Shown in pieces: positions 35,286-47,753 of a stretch of DNA of 64,000 bases (position 1 is the stretch's first letter; every line of letters begins with the position of its first letter). The translations under genes were made by a program, and so were the position numbers. The stretch comes from Tupaia tana (taxonomy: Eukaryota; Chordata; Mammalia; Scandentia; Tupaiidae). Under the pieces are notes generated by a model. The model made no database searches and had not been told where the DNA came from. It saw nothing but the letters and a program-made list of their open reading frames with translations. The stretch lies in the NCBI GenBank assembly GCA_026018925.1, contig JAKSZU010000029.1, forward strand, positions 13,105,863 to 13,169,862, written 5' to 3'.

Positions 35286-35296
35286 GTGTGTGTGTA
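35227..35296. repeat. (TA)n/(CA)n microsatellite (second copy)
   Basis: About 16 bp shorter than 13191-13275 and with one more TAAATA interruption. Confidence 0.93.
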
Positions 35297-36108
35297 TTAC
35301 TTAAAAATGGAGAACAGAACCATCTGAGGCAGTGGAGAATAGTTAAAAGACAGGAAGTGAATTTAGAGAATTCTTAAAGGACAAACTCTGTAAATTTTTG
35401 GCATTTTACCACAGGGGCTCTCCAGGTTGCCTACAGATCAAGGAAGTACAAACTGCACCTTTACTGGCTCAGGTTATCAAAAACTAATGTTCAGGGCTTA
35501 ACAGACAACTGGAAATTAGGGGAGAAGTTCATAAGTCCTAGAAAAGAGGAAGCCAAAGGCCATAATCCTCAGGATTTGCATATAGAACTCATCAAAATTG
35601 CTGTTGAACAACTAAAATACACATATACAGAACTCAGAAGTACCTACAAAAAAGCAGCTATTAGAACCTGAAAAAAAAAAAATGGGGAATCAGCCTCTCA
35701 TAACTTCAAGGGATATAGAATTTGGAACTTGAATCTAGACAGTTAACCAATGTGTAGAATAAAAATTAATCTTTTGAGATATATAACAGTATTCACAAAC
35801 TCTATGATATATAACTTATAATATCCAGGGAAGAATTTAGAATTGATATTCAGTAAAATAAAAGCAAAATGTGACCTCTATTTCAGAAATAAAGTCACTC
35901 AAATAATAAAGACATTACAAGGAGCAGACAAGAAAGATAAACTACACAGAAATAAATTTATGGACTTAAAGGAGTGATACAAATGTTCCAAATGAGGACT
36001 GTTGACAGTAAAATAAATTTTATAAAAAGGGCACTCAGGAACTTTCCAGAATGTATGTTGAGAATTAGAGGAGTAATGGCTGCCTGAGCTATCAAAAGCT
36101 AAGTGCTC

Positions 36109-36367
36109 CTGGGACCAGCAGTTGGCATAATGGCTATGTTGCTGGACTCCCATGTAATCGACTACAGTTCAAGTCCCGGATCCGGTGGCTTAAACTCAAG
36201 CTGGGTGCGTGTGCATGCATGCCCAAGATCCCAAGAGGAGGATGGAGGAGAAGGGATTGTGGTGTGGCCATCCTCCCTGGGGGTTATTTCTTGCTTTCTA
36301 TCTCTCTGTCTCTGTCTTTCTGGTGAGTGCACGTGCCCTATAGCAAAACCTCTCAACAAGAAAAAAC
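36109..36367 (+). mobile_element. SINE (second copy of 14088-14346)
   Basis: Identical in position and flanks to the first copy. Confidence 0.92.
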
Positions 36368-37265
36368 GCTAAATGCTCTTATGCTAGCTTCAGCCCACTC
36401 ACTGGCAGTATGAAGGGATAAAAGAAATCACTTCCTATGATGTATTAGGGGTCAAACATAATGCCACCCAGGAAGAATAGAAAAGGCTTATTGAAAGCTG
36501 GTTATGGGGGATGCTTTCTCCTATCCTCCTCTCTGTCTCTAGTGAGTGAGCATTCCCATAAGGAGAAAAAAATGACATAAAACAAAGACATTTGGGAATT
36601 TAAAAGTTAAGATAACTCATCAAAAGGAGATCTATATTAAAGAAAGAAATTTCTCCAGTCTTAAAGAAAATAAAACCAGAGACTAATATGAATGTACAAA
36701 AAGATTACAGAACGCCAAAGTAGCACATGTCTGTGAAAGCATACTATAGGGCCATATCTCATGACTAAAACCAATACAACAACATTTTAAAAATATTATA
36801 CATTACAACCAGGTAGGATTTATTCCTGGAATACAAGGATGATTCAATACGTATAAAACAACAAATGTAACAGAGCACATTAAGAGAAGAAATGACAAAA
36901 ATCATATGATCATATTACTTGATGCATAAAAAGCATTTGATAAAATGTAATAGTCCTTTATGACTAAGAGTCAATAAAATAGGCATAGAAAATACATTTC
37001 ATAATCAAATAAAGGCCATATGTGACATTCCTGCAACTAACATAATATTGAATGGGAAAAAGTAGAAACTTTTTCAACTTCAAACTAGAACAAGACAGAA
37101 ATGTCCACACTTTTCTTCTCTCCCATTCAAGATAGATACTGGAAGTACTAATACAGTCAGATGAAACAACAAAATAAAAGGCATATAAATTGAAGAAGAA
37201 AAAATTAACTTGTCCCTATTTATGGCTGACTTGATTATATAATGGTTCATCAAAAAAGCCATGAT

Positions 37266-37538
37266 GGGACCAGCAGTTAGCGTAATGGTTATGTCGCTGG
37301 ACTCCCACGTAGTCGACCGCGGCTCGAGTCCTGGATCCAGTGGCTTAAACTACCGCTGGGCGCGTGTGCGTGCATGCCCAAGATCCCAAGAGGAGAATGG
37401 AGAAGGGGTTGCGACGTGGCCACCCCCCCTGGGGGGTGATTTCTCACTTTCTGTCTCTCTGTCTCTCTCTGTCTGTCTGGCAAGTGCACGTGCCCTATAG
37501 CAAAAACCTATCAAAAAATAAAAAAAAAAGAAAGAAAT
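37266..37538 (+). mobile_element. SINE (second copy of 15245-15517)
   Basis: Same GCCATGAT flanks. A37482 replaces G15461 at a CpG, and the A-tail has a T at about 37519. Confidence 0.93.
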
Positions 37539-38594
37539 GCCATGATGCATTTTTCTACTTTTTTTTTTTTTTTTTACAACCCAATATATAGGAAAACTTA
37601 AAGAATCCACCAAATAACTCTTAGATGAAATAAACAAATGCAGGATACAAATCCAGCATTTAAAAACCTACAGTAGGCTATCCCCATAGCAAAGGGCTTA
37701 AATATTATGTATAGGGAGCCAGATCCCACATAATCACCTGTGGTTGGAGTCTATGGCCCTGTGGGCTTGGGAAACACATTGAGTGTGTGTACGTGTGCAT
37801 GTGTCCAAAATCCTGATGGGAAGGCGAATTGGAAGAAAGGGATTGCGGCATCCCCTGAGCACCCTGGCGATGTCAGTTTAGTACAGAGGATAGTTCCCAG
37901 GTAGGTTTATAGCCCATAATGGCATTTTATGCTTCATTTTGGGGCGTTTTCTCTCCCTTCCTGAATCTCAAGCTCTCTATCACTTTCTCTAGAAAGTACA
38001 TAAGCCCTTGTGTAATTAAAAATATCTGTAGCATTTTTCTACACCATGAATAAATGACAAAAAAAATGAAGAAGGCAATCTCATTCACAATAACCACAAA
38101 AACTATTTGGTAAAAATCTCACCAAGAAAGTGAAAGGCCTCTATGAGCAAAATTATAAAAGCTGAATAAGTTAGTTGAAAAATGTGCAAAAATCAGGAAG
38201 ACAGTCCTTTTCATAAATTTGAAGAATCAATATAGGTGCTATACCTATAGTACACCACAGTGATCTACAAATTCATTCCAATTCTTACCAAAAAACCAGT
38301 GATATTCAACACAGAAATAATTATAAAATTTATGCAGAATCACAAAAGACTGATATAATCAGACCAATTATGTACAAAAGGAATAAAGTTAGAGGCATCT
38401 TACTTCCTGACTCCTAAATGTATTGTAAATCCTTAATCACTAAAACAGCATGGTACTGGCACAAACACAGACATATGACAGTCCAATTGAATAGAATAAA
38501 TAGGAAAAAACTTAACATACAGCCAACTGATTTTTGACTAAGGCCACAGATCAAGCCTGTGGAAAAGAAGAGTTTTCAATAAATGGTTCTGGGA

Positions 38595-38863
38595 TGGAAC
38601 CAGCAGTTACCATAACGGCTATGTCACTGGACTCCCATGTAGTCGACCGCGGTTCACATCCCGGACCCGGTGTTTTAAACTCACGCCGGGTGCGTTTGTG
38701 TGTGAGACCCAGATACCGGGAGGAGAATGGAGGAGAAGGGATTGCAGTGTGGCCATCACTCTGGGGGGTGATTTCTCGCTTTCTGTCTGTCTCTCTCTGC
38801 CTGTCTGGTGAGTGCACGGGCCCTATAGCAAAAACCTCTCCAAAAATAAAAAAAGAAAAAATA
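38595..38863 (+). mobile_element. SINE (second copy of 16574-16842)
   Basis: Same 17-bp flanks. C38610 replaces G16589 in the A-box region (TTACC versus TTAGC). Confidence 0.94.
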
Positions 38864-39269
38864 AATAAATGATTCTGGGAGAACTCAATATCCACCAACA
38901 TTCGAGTAAAACTAGATCATCTCTTACCAGTGACTTTTAACTCAAAGTAGATTAAAAACTTCAATATAATGGACAAATATATAAACCTATCAAGGAAAAT
39001 ATACAAGAACAACATGTTTGAGTGGGCAAAGACTACTTAAATAAGACCCATGAGGCATGGACAAAACCAAAATAATAGAGAAACTTGATTACACAAGATA
39101 AAATATTTCCGAACAGCAAAGAAAACAAAAATTGGAATAGACAATGACACTATAATATAAAAACCATAATTCAGCAGTAGTGGCTAAATTCTGGATTCCC
39201 ACATCACTGGCCATGGTTCAAGTCCTGAAACAGGTGGCTCAAAAATAACAACAAATAAATAGATAAATA

Positions 39270-40479
39270 AAAATGATTATTTAAAAAAATACTGTATTTC
39301 ACAAAGGTGTACAAAGATTACTTGTAAACCAGAAAGGATTCCAAAGTGAAAATATATGCATAATTATTTATACTTATCTTTATATGTATACATATTTACT
39401 GATCATAATTTCATGCATGTACTTACATGCAACTGGCAGCACAGTAGGATTATTTAAACCAGCATTACCACAAACATGTGAGTAATGCATTACTTTACAA
39501 GGTTATGACAGCTACAACCATGCTAGATTACAGAGATTTTGGGGCTTCATTAGAAACTTCTTAGACCACGTTAATACATACAGTATATCACTGAAATGCT
39601 GCTATGCAGTGCAATATTATATTGGCCAGGGAATACAATTTTGGGCAGTCTGTGGCATAATCAGTACATACACTAGTGAGAGCACTATATGGAGAGTTCT
39701 TTAGGAACCTGTAGTAAATCCCTGCCACACATTCCAGGTTTATATGTTTCAAGTGGGTTATTTCTAAGAGCTGTCTGGGGCCATGGTATATTAGCAACTC
39801 TAGAAGAAGCTACTGACTGGTTTGCGTTTTAACAATCAGTAACAGTGATCACTGTAGAACACTGAGTATGCATTTCCAGATTAGTTGTAAAACACTGTCT
39901 AACATGTCATCTACGTGACCAATAATGACTATCTCATGATTCATATCCCTTGAGAATTTAGCATGCTCTCCCCTTAAAGTCAATTCAAACCATGTAAGAA
40001 ATGTGTTTTTCCCATGGTATAAGAAAGTTAGAGACCAATTTGTACTCATTTCACAGGGCTCTAAAGGCCTTATAACCTGCCTATTTCACCCTGTCAATTT
40101 TATCTTGCTTTTTTATGCATTTTTCATGCTGAATTTTATTTCATTTTACTCTTCCATTGTAATGTACAACCCTCATAAAATTCCTAAATACAATGTAAAA
40201 CACTTCGGGAAATCAGTAAACAACTTACCGAAAATGAATTCATTTTCTTAATCCTGAACAGATACAGAGGTATCTAAAATTATAGCTGAAAGAGAAAGTG
40301 AATGAAGTAGGTCAGAGAAATGATGTTGAATATTCCAGGATTCCCCTGTGGGGGAACAGTCACTTACACATGAGAATGGGCTAAAAAGACATTATTGAAT
40401 GAGCAATCACAAATTTATTATCTGATAGAAATGAAAGACTTAGTAAAATGTTAAAATAAATTAGTAAAAATGTTACTAT
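39270..40479. other. Unassigned DNA (second copy of 17250-18467)
   Basis: Same sequence with several one-base deletions relative to the first copy, mostly in homopolymer runs. Confidence 0.4.
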
Positions 40480-40884
40480 GGGGACCAGCAGGTGATGAAA
40501 TGGTTAGTTTGCTGAACTCTTGTGTTGTTGACCAAGGTTCAAGTCTCAAACCCAGTGGTTTAAACTCACAATGGGAACCTGTTTGTGCATATCCAAAAAT
40601 CAAAAAAGGAGAATGAAGAAGGCATCGAGGCATGGCAATTCGCCCTAGGGAGTGATTTCATATTTTCTGTCTCTCTGTCTCTCTCTTCCCAGTGAGCACA
40701 CATACATTATAGTAAAAATTCTAAGAAAAACAAAACAAAACAAAACAAACAAGCAAACAAAAACACTGGGGACCAGCAGATGACATAATGTTTACATTAC
40801 TGGACTCCCATGTAATCAATCATGGTTCAAGTCCCTGATTCGGTGGCATAAAACTTATGCCAAGCACATATGTGTGCACGGCCA
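40480..40884 (+). mobile_element. Two adjacent SINEs (second copy)
   Basis: Counterparts of 18468-18735 and 18759-18877. The second head starts at 40768. Confidence 0.72.
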
Positions 40885-43800
40885 CAGGTATGCTTTGGAC
40901 CCTCCTATCCACAAACCCTTCTGCCAAAAGCCCCCATGGTGCAGGAGCCACTGGCAGCAAAACAGTACACAAGAGTGAGCAGAAGAATCACATGTCTCAG
41001 ACTTCTTGCTGCTGCCTTTTGCTGGTGCATGTGTGCTTTGGGACTTTTCCTCCCACCACCCCCAGCACTGGAGCCCTTCCACCATAAGCTAACCCCTGAA
41101 CAGGAAACAGCAGTAAGGAGAGAGAGAGTAAACAGGAGCAAATCTTGCTGCTGACTTTGATGGCACAGGTGTGCTCTGAACTTCCCCCATCCCCCTACAC
41201 ACCTCCGCAGTATGCCCCATACTGCAGGAGGCAGCAGAAGCGAAAGTGAGCTCAGAAATGCACATTCCATAGTTCTTTCTGTTGACTTTTGGCTGCAGAG
41301 GTGCTCTTTGGACCCCCATGCCCCTGCTACCCTTTGCCTTTAGTTCCCATAGTGCAGAAGCCAGTGTTAGAGAGTGAGAAAGCAGGACAGAGTATCTCAG
41401 ACTTCTTGCTGCTGCCTCTGGCACATGCTCATGTGCTTTGAACCCGCCCTGCTTCATTCCTCCTCCATAAGCCGCCATCCTGCAGGAACCAGCAGTAGCA
41501 AGATAGTGAGCTCAGAAGGAATGCTCATCACAGTTTCTTGCAGTTGCTTTTGACTGAACAGGTGTTCTTTGGACTCCTACTCCCTGCTCCCCATGCCTTA
41601 AGCCCCCACAGTTCAGGAACCAGCTGGAGAGACAGAGAGAAGTACAAAGCATCTCAGATTTCTTGCTATTGCCTTTTACAAATGCAGATATGCTTTGGAA
41701 CCTCCCCCACCACCCTGTCTCCACCATGATCCCCATGTTGCAGGAGCCTGAGGCAATAAGAGAATGAGCACTGTAATACCATGCATATTAAACTTCTTGC
41801 TCCTGCCTTTTTCCCACACAGGTGTACTTTGGACCCTGCCCCACCTTGAACCCTTCCACCATAAACACTCAGTGCAGAAGCTAGTAGCCGGGAGAGATAG
41901 AGTGAATGCAAAAAGACTGCATATCTCACACTTCTTGCTGCCTTTTGCCTAGGCAGCTGTGGTTTGAACCCTGTCCCTCTGTCCTTGACCACCTTAAGCC
42001 CCCAGGATGCAGGACTCAGCAGCAGCTAGAGCGACTAAGAATGAGACTAGAAGGACCAGGCATCTCAGACTTCTTGCTGTTTTCTTTTGCCCACACACAT
42101 GTTCTCTGAACTCTCCCCACACAGTGCTCCTTCACCATAAGGTGCCACAAAGCAAAAACCAGCAGTAGAAAGACAGAGACAGAGTGAGCACAGAACTGGG
42201 CATCTCAGACTTCTTCCTGCTTTGCCTGTGGAAGTGTGCTTTAGATACCCTCCCACCCCCACACACCCTATGCCATAAGCTCCCATGGTGCAGGAGACAG
42301 TGGCAGTGAGAGATGGAGAGAGTGTGACTTAAGAACAGAGTATCTCAGACTCCTTCATGCTCCTTTTTTCCTTCACAAGTGTACTCTGGACATTCCCTGC
42401 ACCCTTCCACCTTAAGCCTCCACAGTCCAGGAGCCGGCAGCACTAAGAGACAGAGAGAAACAAAAGAACCTCATGTCTCAGACATCATACTGCTGCCTTC
42501 TGCCAGAATAAGTGTGCTTTGAAATTTCTGCTCTCCACTCCCAGCATGTCTCTGTAATAAACCCCCAGGTTGCAGTGGCCAGTGGCAGACGGGGAACATA
42601 CCTGTGCATTCCCAGAAGGACAGCACATCTCAGACTTCAGACTGCTACCTTTTGCCCATGTAGGTGTGCTTTGGACTGTCCCCACACCTCATCCCTCTGC
42701 CATAAGCCCCATGGTGTAAAAGCCCATGGTAGTGAAACAGAATAGAGTGATCTCAGAGTCCTTGCTCTTGCCTTTTGTCCACACAGGTGTGCTTTGGACC
42801 CTCTCACCACTCATGTGCTCATCCTCTACAAGACCCCATGCTGGTCTAAGCCAGGGGCAACAGAGAGTGAGCACAGAAGGGTGGAGCTTCTTCCTTCTGC
42901 CTTTTGCCCATGCCAGGGTGCTTTAGACTCTCCACATCCCATGCCCCTCTGCCTTAAGCTCCTAAAGTACATGAGTCAGCATTGGCAAGAGAGAAAGACA
43001 GAGAGAGAGAGTGAGCACAGGAGGATATTTGTCTCAGACCTCTTGCTGCTCCTTTTGGGAAGCCTAGATGTGCTTTAAAATGCCCCCCACCACTCTGCCC
43101 TCCACCATAAGCCCCCATGGTAAAGGAGCCAGTGGCAATGAGACAGTGAGTGAGCCCTGACTTTCAGACGTTTTTGTTGCTGCCATTTCCCTGTAGAGAT
43201 TCACTTTGGAACCTTCCTCTCCAGCACCTCTACCATAGCTGCCATGTGCAGGAGCCAGTGACAGGAAGAGAGTGAATGCAGAAATATCTTGTATCTCATA
43301 CTTCTTGCTGTTGCCTGTTGCCTGCATGGGTGTCATTTATAACCCTCTCCTGCCCATACTTCCTTAATTCCCCACCTTGCAGGAGTCAGGAACAGCAAGT
43401 CAGAAAGAGAGCATGAATGCAGAAGGACCTCATGTCTCAGTGTTCTTGATGTTGCCTTCTGCCTGCACAAGTGTGCTTTTGACCTTCACTACTGCCTAGG
43501 CCCCTCTGCCATAACTGACACAGTGCAAGAGTCAGTGGCAGTAAGAGAGTGAACACTGAAAGACAGTGCATCTCAGAGTTCTTGCTGTTGCCTTCTGCCT
43601 GAGCAGGTGTGCTTTGGACACTCTCCCCAATGCACTTCTGCAGTAAGCACACTGGTGCAGGAGCTAGGAACTAGTAGCAGACAGAGAGAGACCAAGAGAG
43701 AAAGAGTGAGCCTATTAACTACACATCTTCTTGCTGCTGCCTTTGCTTGCACAGGTGTTTTTGACCCTTTTCCCACCTCACCCTGCACCTTAAACCTCCA

Positions 43801-44045
43801 TGGTTCAGGAGCCAGTGGCAATAAGAGACTAAGATTCAGCACAGATGGATCACAAATCTCAGATTTCTTGCTTCTGCCTTTAGCTCAAGCTAGTGTGCTT
43901 TGGACCCTCTGTCATACCCTCCTACACCTTAACCCTCCATGGTTCAGGAATAAGTGACTGCAAGAGAGAGACAGGGAATGCAGAAGGACCAGGCCTCTCA
44001 GACTTCTTGCTCCTGCTTTTTGCATGCCTTAATTTGCTCTGAGAT
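40885..44045 (+). repeat. 137-bp monomer array (second copy)
   Basis: Unit number and order equal the first copy. Some one-base indels look like error corrections of the monomer: for example GTGTACTTTGGACC here, closer to the unit consensus, versus GTGTACATTTGGACC at 19821. Confidence 0.9.
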
Positions 44046-45914
44046 TTTAGTTAGCTGACTTGTACTTCCTTCTTTATTTGAATCAACCCCAAGTACAACT
44101 AATTCTGAGAGATTGGAATAGAAACCAACATCTAAAGCTGGCTACCTTTAACCTTCTTGGATTGATAGAGAAGGCCATTTCCCAAAAACACAGTTGAGAA
44201 GTATATCTCATCTTCCCTACCAACACTACAAAATCAACTCCAAAAAATTAGGAGGGTGTCTGTAATCCATTAGATGACCAAAAACCAGTACAGAGACACA
44301 AGAGATATGAAGAAAAAAAATAAAATATTCCTCCCTCAAGGGAACAGAAATATTCTTCCTCAACCAAAAAGTACAAAAGAAGTCACAGAAATACCAGAAA
44401 AAGAATACAGAATGTTCAAAATGGTAAAACTGAATGAGATGAAAGAAAAAACGGACAACCATCTCCAGATGAGGAAATCATTCCAAGCAGTAGGAAGACA
44501 GAGACAGAGTGAGCATAAAAGAAAAGAAAAAGAATTTCATAAAGAGACAAACACCATAAAAAAGAATTAAACAAAACTCCTAGAGATAAGGACTGTAACA
44601 CAAAAAAATTAAAACAAAACAAAACAAAACAAAAAACCTCCCTTTAAAGTATTAATAGCAGATTAGACCATGCAGAAGATAGAATCTCTGATCTGGAAGA
44701 CAAAGCCATTCATTTAGACAAAACTACCAAAAAGAATAAAGAAAAAAATTGTTGGGGATAAAAAACAGCCCATTCCTGAGAATTAAGCCAGAAAGAAAGA
44801 AAGCAGAAGGCAGTTGAAAGCAACCCCATTCCTAGACAAAAAGCCAAAGGGACTCCAAGGCCAACCAGATAGAGCTCCAGGCATGAGCTGTGTCTCAAGA
44901 TGTTTGGTGACATTCCACAGCCAAAATACTGTCTAACTACTAAGTTAATGATAGCTACCGATCTTATACCAAGAATACAGCCTACAAAGAATGTTATGTA
45001 TACTGTATTCTGTTCTCTATGGCTAAACTCACTACCTATTTAATTTAGAATATATGGGTTCTGCTTTGGCACAGTTTTGCTTTTGCTCCAAAAGAGCTTT
45101 AGCCCCCCTCTTTTAATTTTTCCTCATCTCTTGCCTCGATTCTTTTTAACAGCCTAACTTCAAGCCCTGAGGTTTTCACAAATAACCCCTCAAAATGAAG
45201 ATGACATACCAGAAATACTAGACACCATTAAACACCCAAATATCTGAATAATTGGTATTCCAGAAAGTGAAGAATATGACTATAGCAACAAAAACTTATC
45301 CCATGAAATATTTGAAGAAATCTTTCCAAACCTAGAGAAACATTCAGACATCAGACCCAGCAAACACAAAGGACCCCAATTGGGATAAACCTAAGAAGAC
45401 TCTTTCGATGGTACATCATAGCCAGATTGATCAAGATAAAAGGCAGAGTTCTAAAAATGGCAAGAGAGAAATACAGTCATTTACAAATTGTTATCCTACT
45501 AGGCTACCATCAGATCTCTTGACTGAAACAATGCAAACAAGAAAAGAACGGGAAGACATATTCAAAACAATGAAAGAAAGACAATTTCAACCAATGCTAC
45601 ACCAAGTGAGATTATCCTACAAATTGGAAGAACACAAAAATATCACTTCCAGATTTTTTATTTTTAAAAAAGAAAACTGAAAAAATTTATCAACACTAGA
45701 GAAGATACTCACGAAATACTGAAGGGTATACTATATCAGAAAAACTAAAAAGACACAAACAGAAATAAGAGAATGAAAAGAAACTGGAAGATGGCTAACA
45801 AAATGGCAGTGATAAGTCAGTAAATATCAATAATTGTGTAGAATGTTAGTGGATTAAATGTTCTAATTAAAAGATACACATAGACTGAAAGTAGAGGGCT
45901 AGAAATTGTGTATT
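44046..45914 (+). mobile_element. L1 ORF1/ORF2 fragment (second copy)
   Basis: Counterpart of 22046-23915. One extra A near 44420 opens a 98-codon ORF1 piece (MVKLNEMKEKTDNHLQMRKS) that is broken in the first copy. Confidence 0.8.
44750..45192 (+). mobile_element. Solo LTR (second copy)
   Basis: Same 443-bp insert with AAAT flanks as 22749-23191. Confidence 0.55.
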
Positions 45915-46019
45915 TATTACAAATAAATACATAAATACCATTTACAAACTAAATAGTAATTAAAGTAAAAAATTAAAACCAGCTTCAACTAACACCAGTG
46001 CCTTAATTATCATGCCATC

Positions 46020-46105
46020 TTCTGGCCCCACTCTTTCCCTTTTTGTCTTCTCTAGTGAACAAATGTGCCCCATAGCAAAACTTAATAAATAAATAAAACA
46101 AAAAT
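46020..46105 (+). mobile_element. SINE tail remnant (second copy)
   Basis: Same as 24020-24105. Confidence 0.5.
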
Positions 46106-46206
46106 ACTAAAACTAAGAATTCATTAGCTAATCAATCTTAATAGTTTAGATATGGGAAATTTACTAAAAGATGATTGGAAAAGAGAAGTTATAAGAAGCA
46201 ATCAGA

Positions 46207-46784
46207 GGCCAGCAGTTCCAGGCACCAGGCAGACTGAGGCTGCAGGCCCGACCCTTCTTAATCTCCACGCATCCCAAACGTTCCTTCTCCTTGGACCCCA
46301 GGTTGGTTGTCTGGGACTTTAAGGCGAACTCCCACCCCACCCCACCCGCAATCCGGATCGAGCCGGCCAGCAGTTCCGGGCACCAGGCAGACTCAGGCTG
46401 CAGGCGCAACCAACCTGGTCCTGTCACTCAGCTTCTGACCCTTTCCCACTAGCCTTTGGACTCTTTGAATTTTGGGGATTTGAATATCACGCAATGCGCG
46501 CCGCGCGATTTCTTTTTATCATTTTATTGTTCTTTGCTGTTGGGGTGTTGCTTATTAGGTCAATTGAAGGATCACCCCTCCTTAAAGACAGTGAGGACTT
46601 TGGGCCATCCTGGGTAGTGGCAACAGTTAATGGTAATTGTGAGCAACAGGTAGGCCAATCATAAGGGAAATCATCAATTTTCTAAGCCTGTACAACTTTT
46701 GACAATCAGAGATACCTTAAATAAGTTAGGAAAAAACATACAGATTACCTGATGACTAGGAGCAATTGCAGAGGTTCAAGAAAT
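46207..46784 (+). promoter_or_regulatory. L1 5'UTR with a doubled 37-bp unit
   Basis: CAGCAGTTCC(A/G)GGCACCAG and on occurs near 46209 and near 46370. GCGCGCCGCGCG near 46497 is strongly CpG-rich against the AT-rich background, as expected for an internal L1 promoter. It is unlike the 137-bp array before the other L1. Confidence 0.7.
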
Positions 46785-47713
46785 ATGAGCAACCAACAAA
46801 AAGCCTCTCCCTCAAGGGAAATCATCAAGCTTACATCACCCACAATCAATACAACGGACGTCATGGACATGTCTGATAAGGAATTCACAATTATTTGTAG
46901 TGACCAAACTAACTGAGATGGAAGAGAAAAGGAGCTCCAAGAGATGAGGAAGTCCTTCAATGACTTGAAAGAAGAAATGGATACCTTAAACAAAAACCAG
47001 ATGGAACTTTTAGGATTGAAGAATGTGATACAGGAAATCAAAACCTCCCTTGAAAGTATTAAAAGTAGGTTAGACCAGGCAGAAGATCGAATCTCTAATG
47101 TAGAAGACAAAACATCTGACCTAAAGAAAGTATCAAGAAGATTGAGAAAACAACTATGAAAAATGAAGATAATATACGAGGAATACTGGATACCATCAAG
47201 CGCCCCAACAAACGGATAATTGGTATTCCAGAAGAGGAAGAAAATAATAAGGGCCTAGATAATTTATTCCATGAGATCCTGGAAGAAAACTTTCCAAATC
47301 TAGAAAGGCATTCAAATTCCAGACCCAGGAAATACAAAGGACCCCGGGTAGAATCAACCCAAGAAGATCCTCTCCAAGGCACATCATAGCCAGACTGGCA
47401 AAAAAAAACAGACAAAGACAAGATACTAAAGTTGGCAAGACGGAAATGCCAGGTTACTTACAAAGGTCACCCCATCAGGCTAACATCGGATCTCTCGGCG
47501 GAAACAATGCAGGAAAGGAAAGAATGGGGAAGCATAGTAAAAGTGTTGAGTGAAAGACAATTTCAATCAAGAATACTATACCCAGCAAAATTATCTTTCA
47601 TATGGGAAAAAAAGAAAAAAACATTCCCAAATAAACAAAATTTGAAGGAATTTACCAACTCCAGACCAGCTCTTCAAGAGGTTCTGAAGGGAGTACTATA
47701 CCAGGAAAACTAA
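46785..47713 (+). pseudogene. L1 ORF1 (RNA-binding protein), broken
   Basis: ORF1p is the trimeric nucleic-acid chaperone that coats L1 RNA. From ATG 46785 the frame reads MSNQQKASPSREIIKL and on to a TGA near 46914. It then continues through the coiled coil (EDRISNVEDKTSDLKK) to a stop at 47157. A frame change leads to the RNA-recognition core (KRIIGIPEEEENNKGLDNLF). A second break near 47388 comes before the C-terminal domain (KGHPIRLTSDLSAETMQERK), ending at TAA 47711-47713. This start was chosen because the frame runs into the coiled coil with a single stop. Confidence 0.85.
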
Positions 47714-47753
47714 AAATTAGACAGTTATACGAGAACAAAAAGCAACCAAGAAA

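Larger units (their letters stand above)
36621..39135 (+). mobile_element. L1 ORF2 relic pierced by SINEs (second copy)
   Basis: Counterpart of 14600-17115. The nested SINEs are at 37266-37538 and 38595-38863, with an older one at about 37711-38026. Confidence 0.8.
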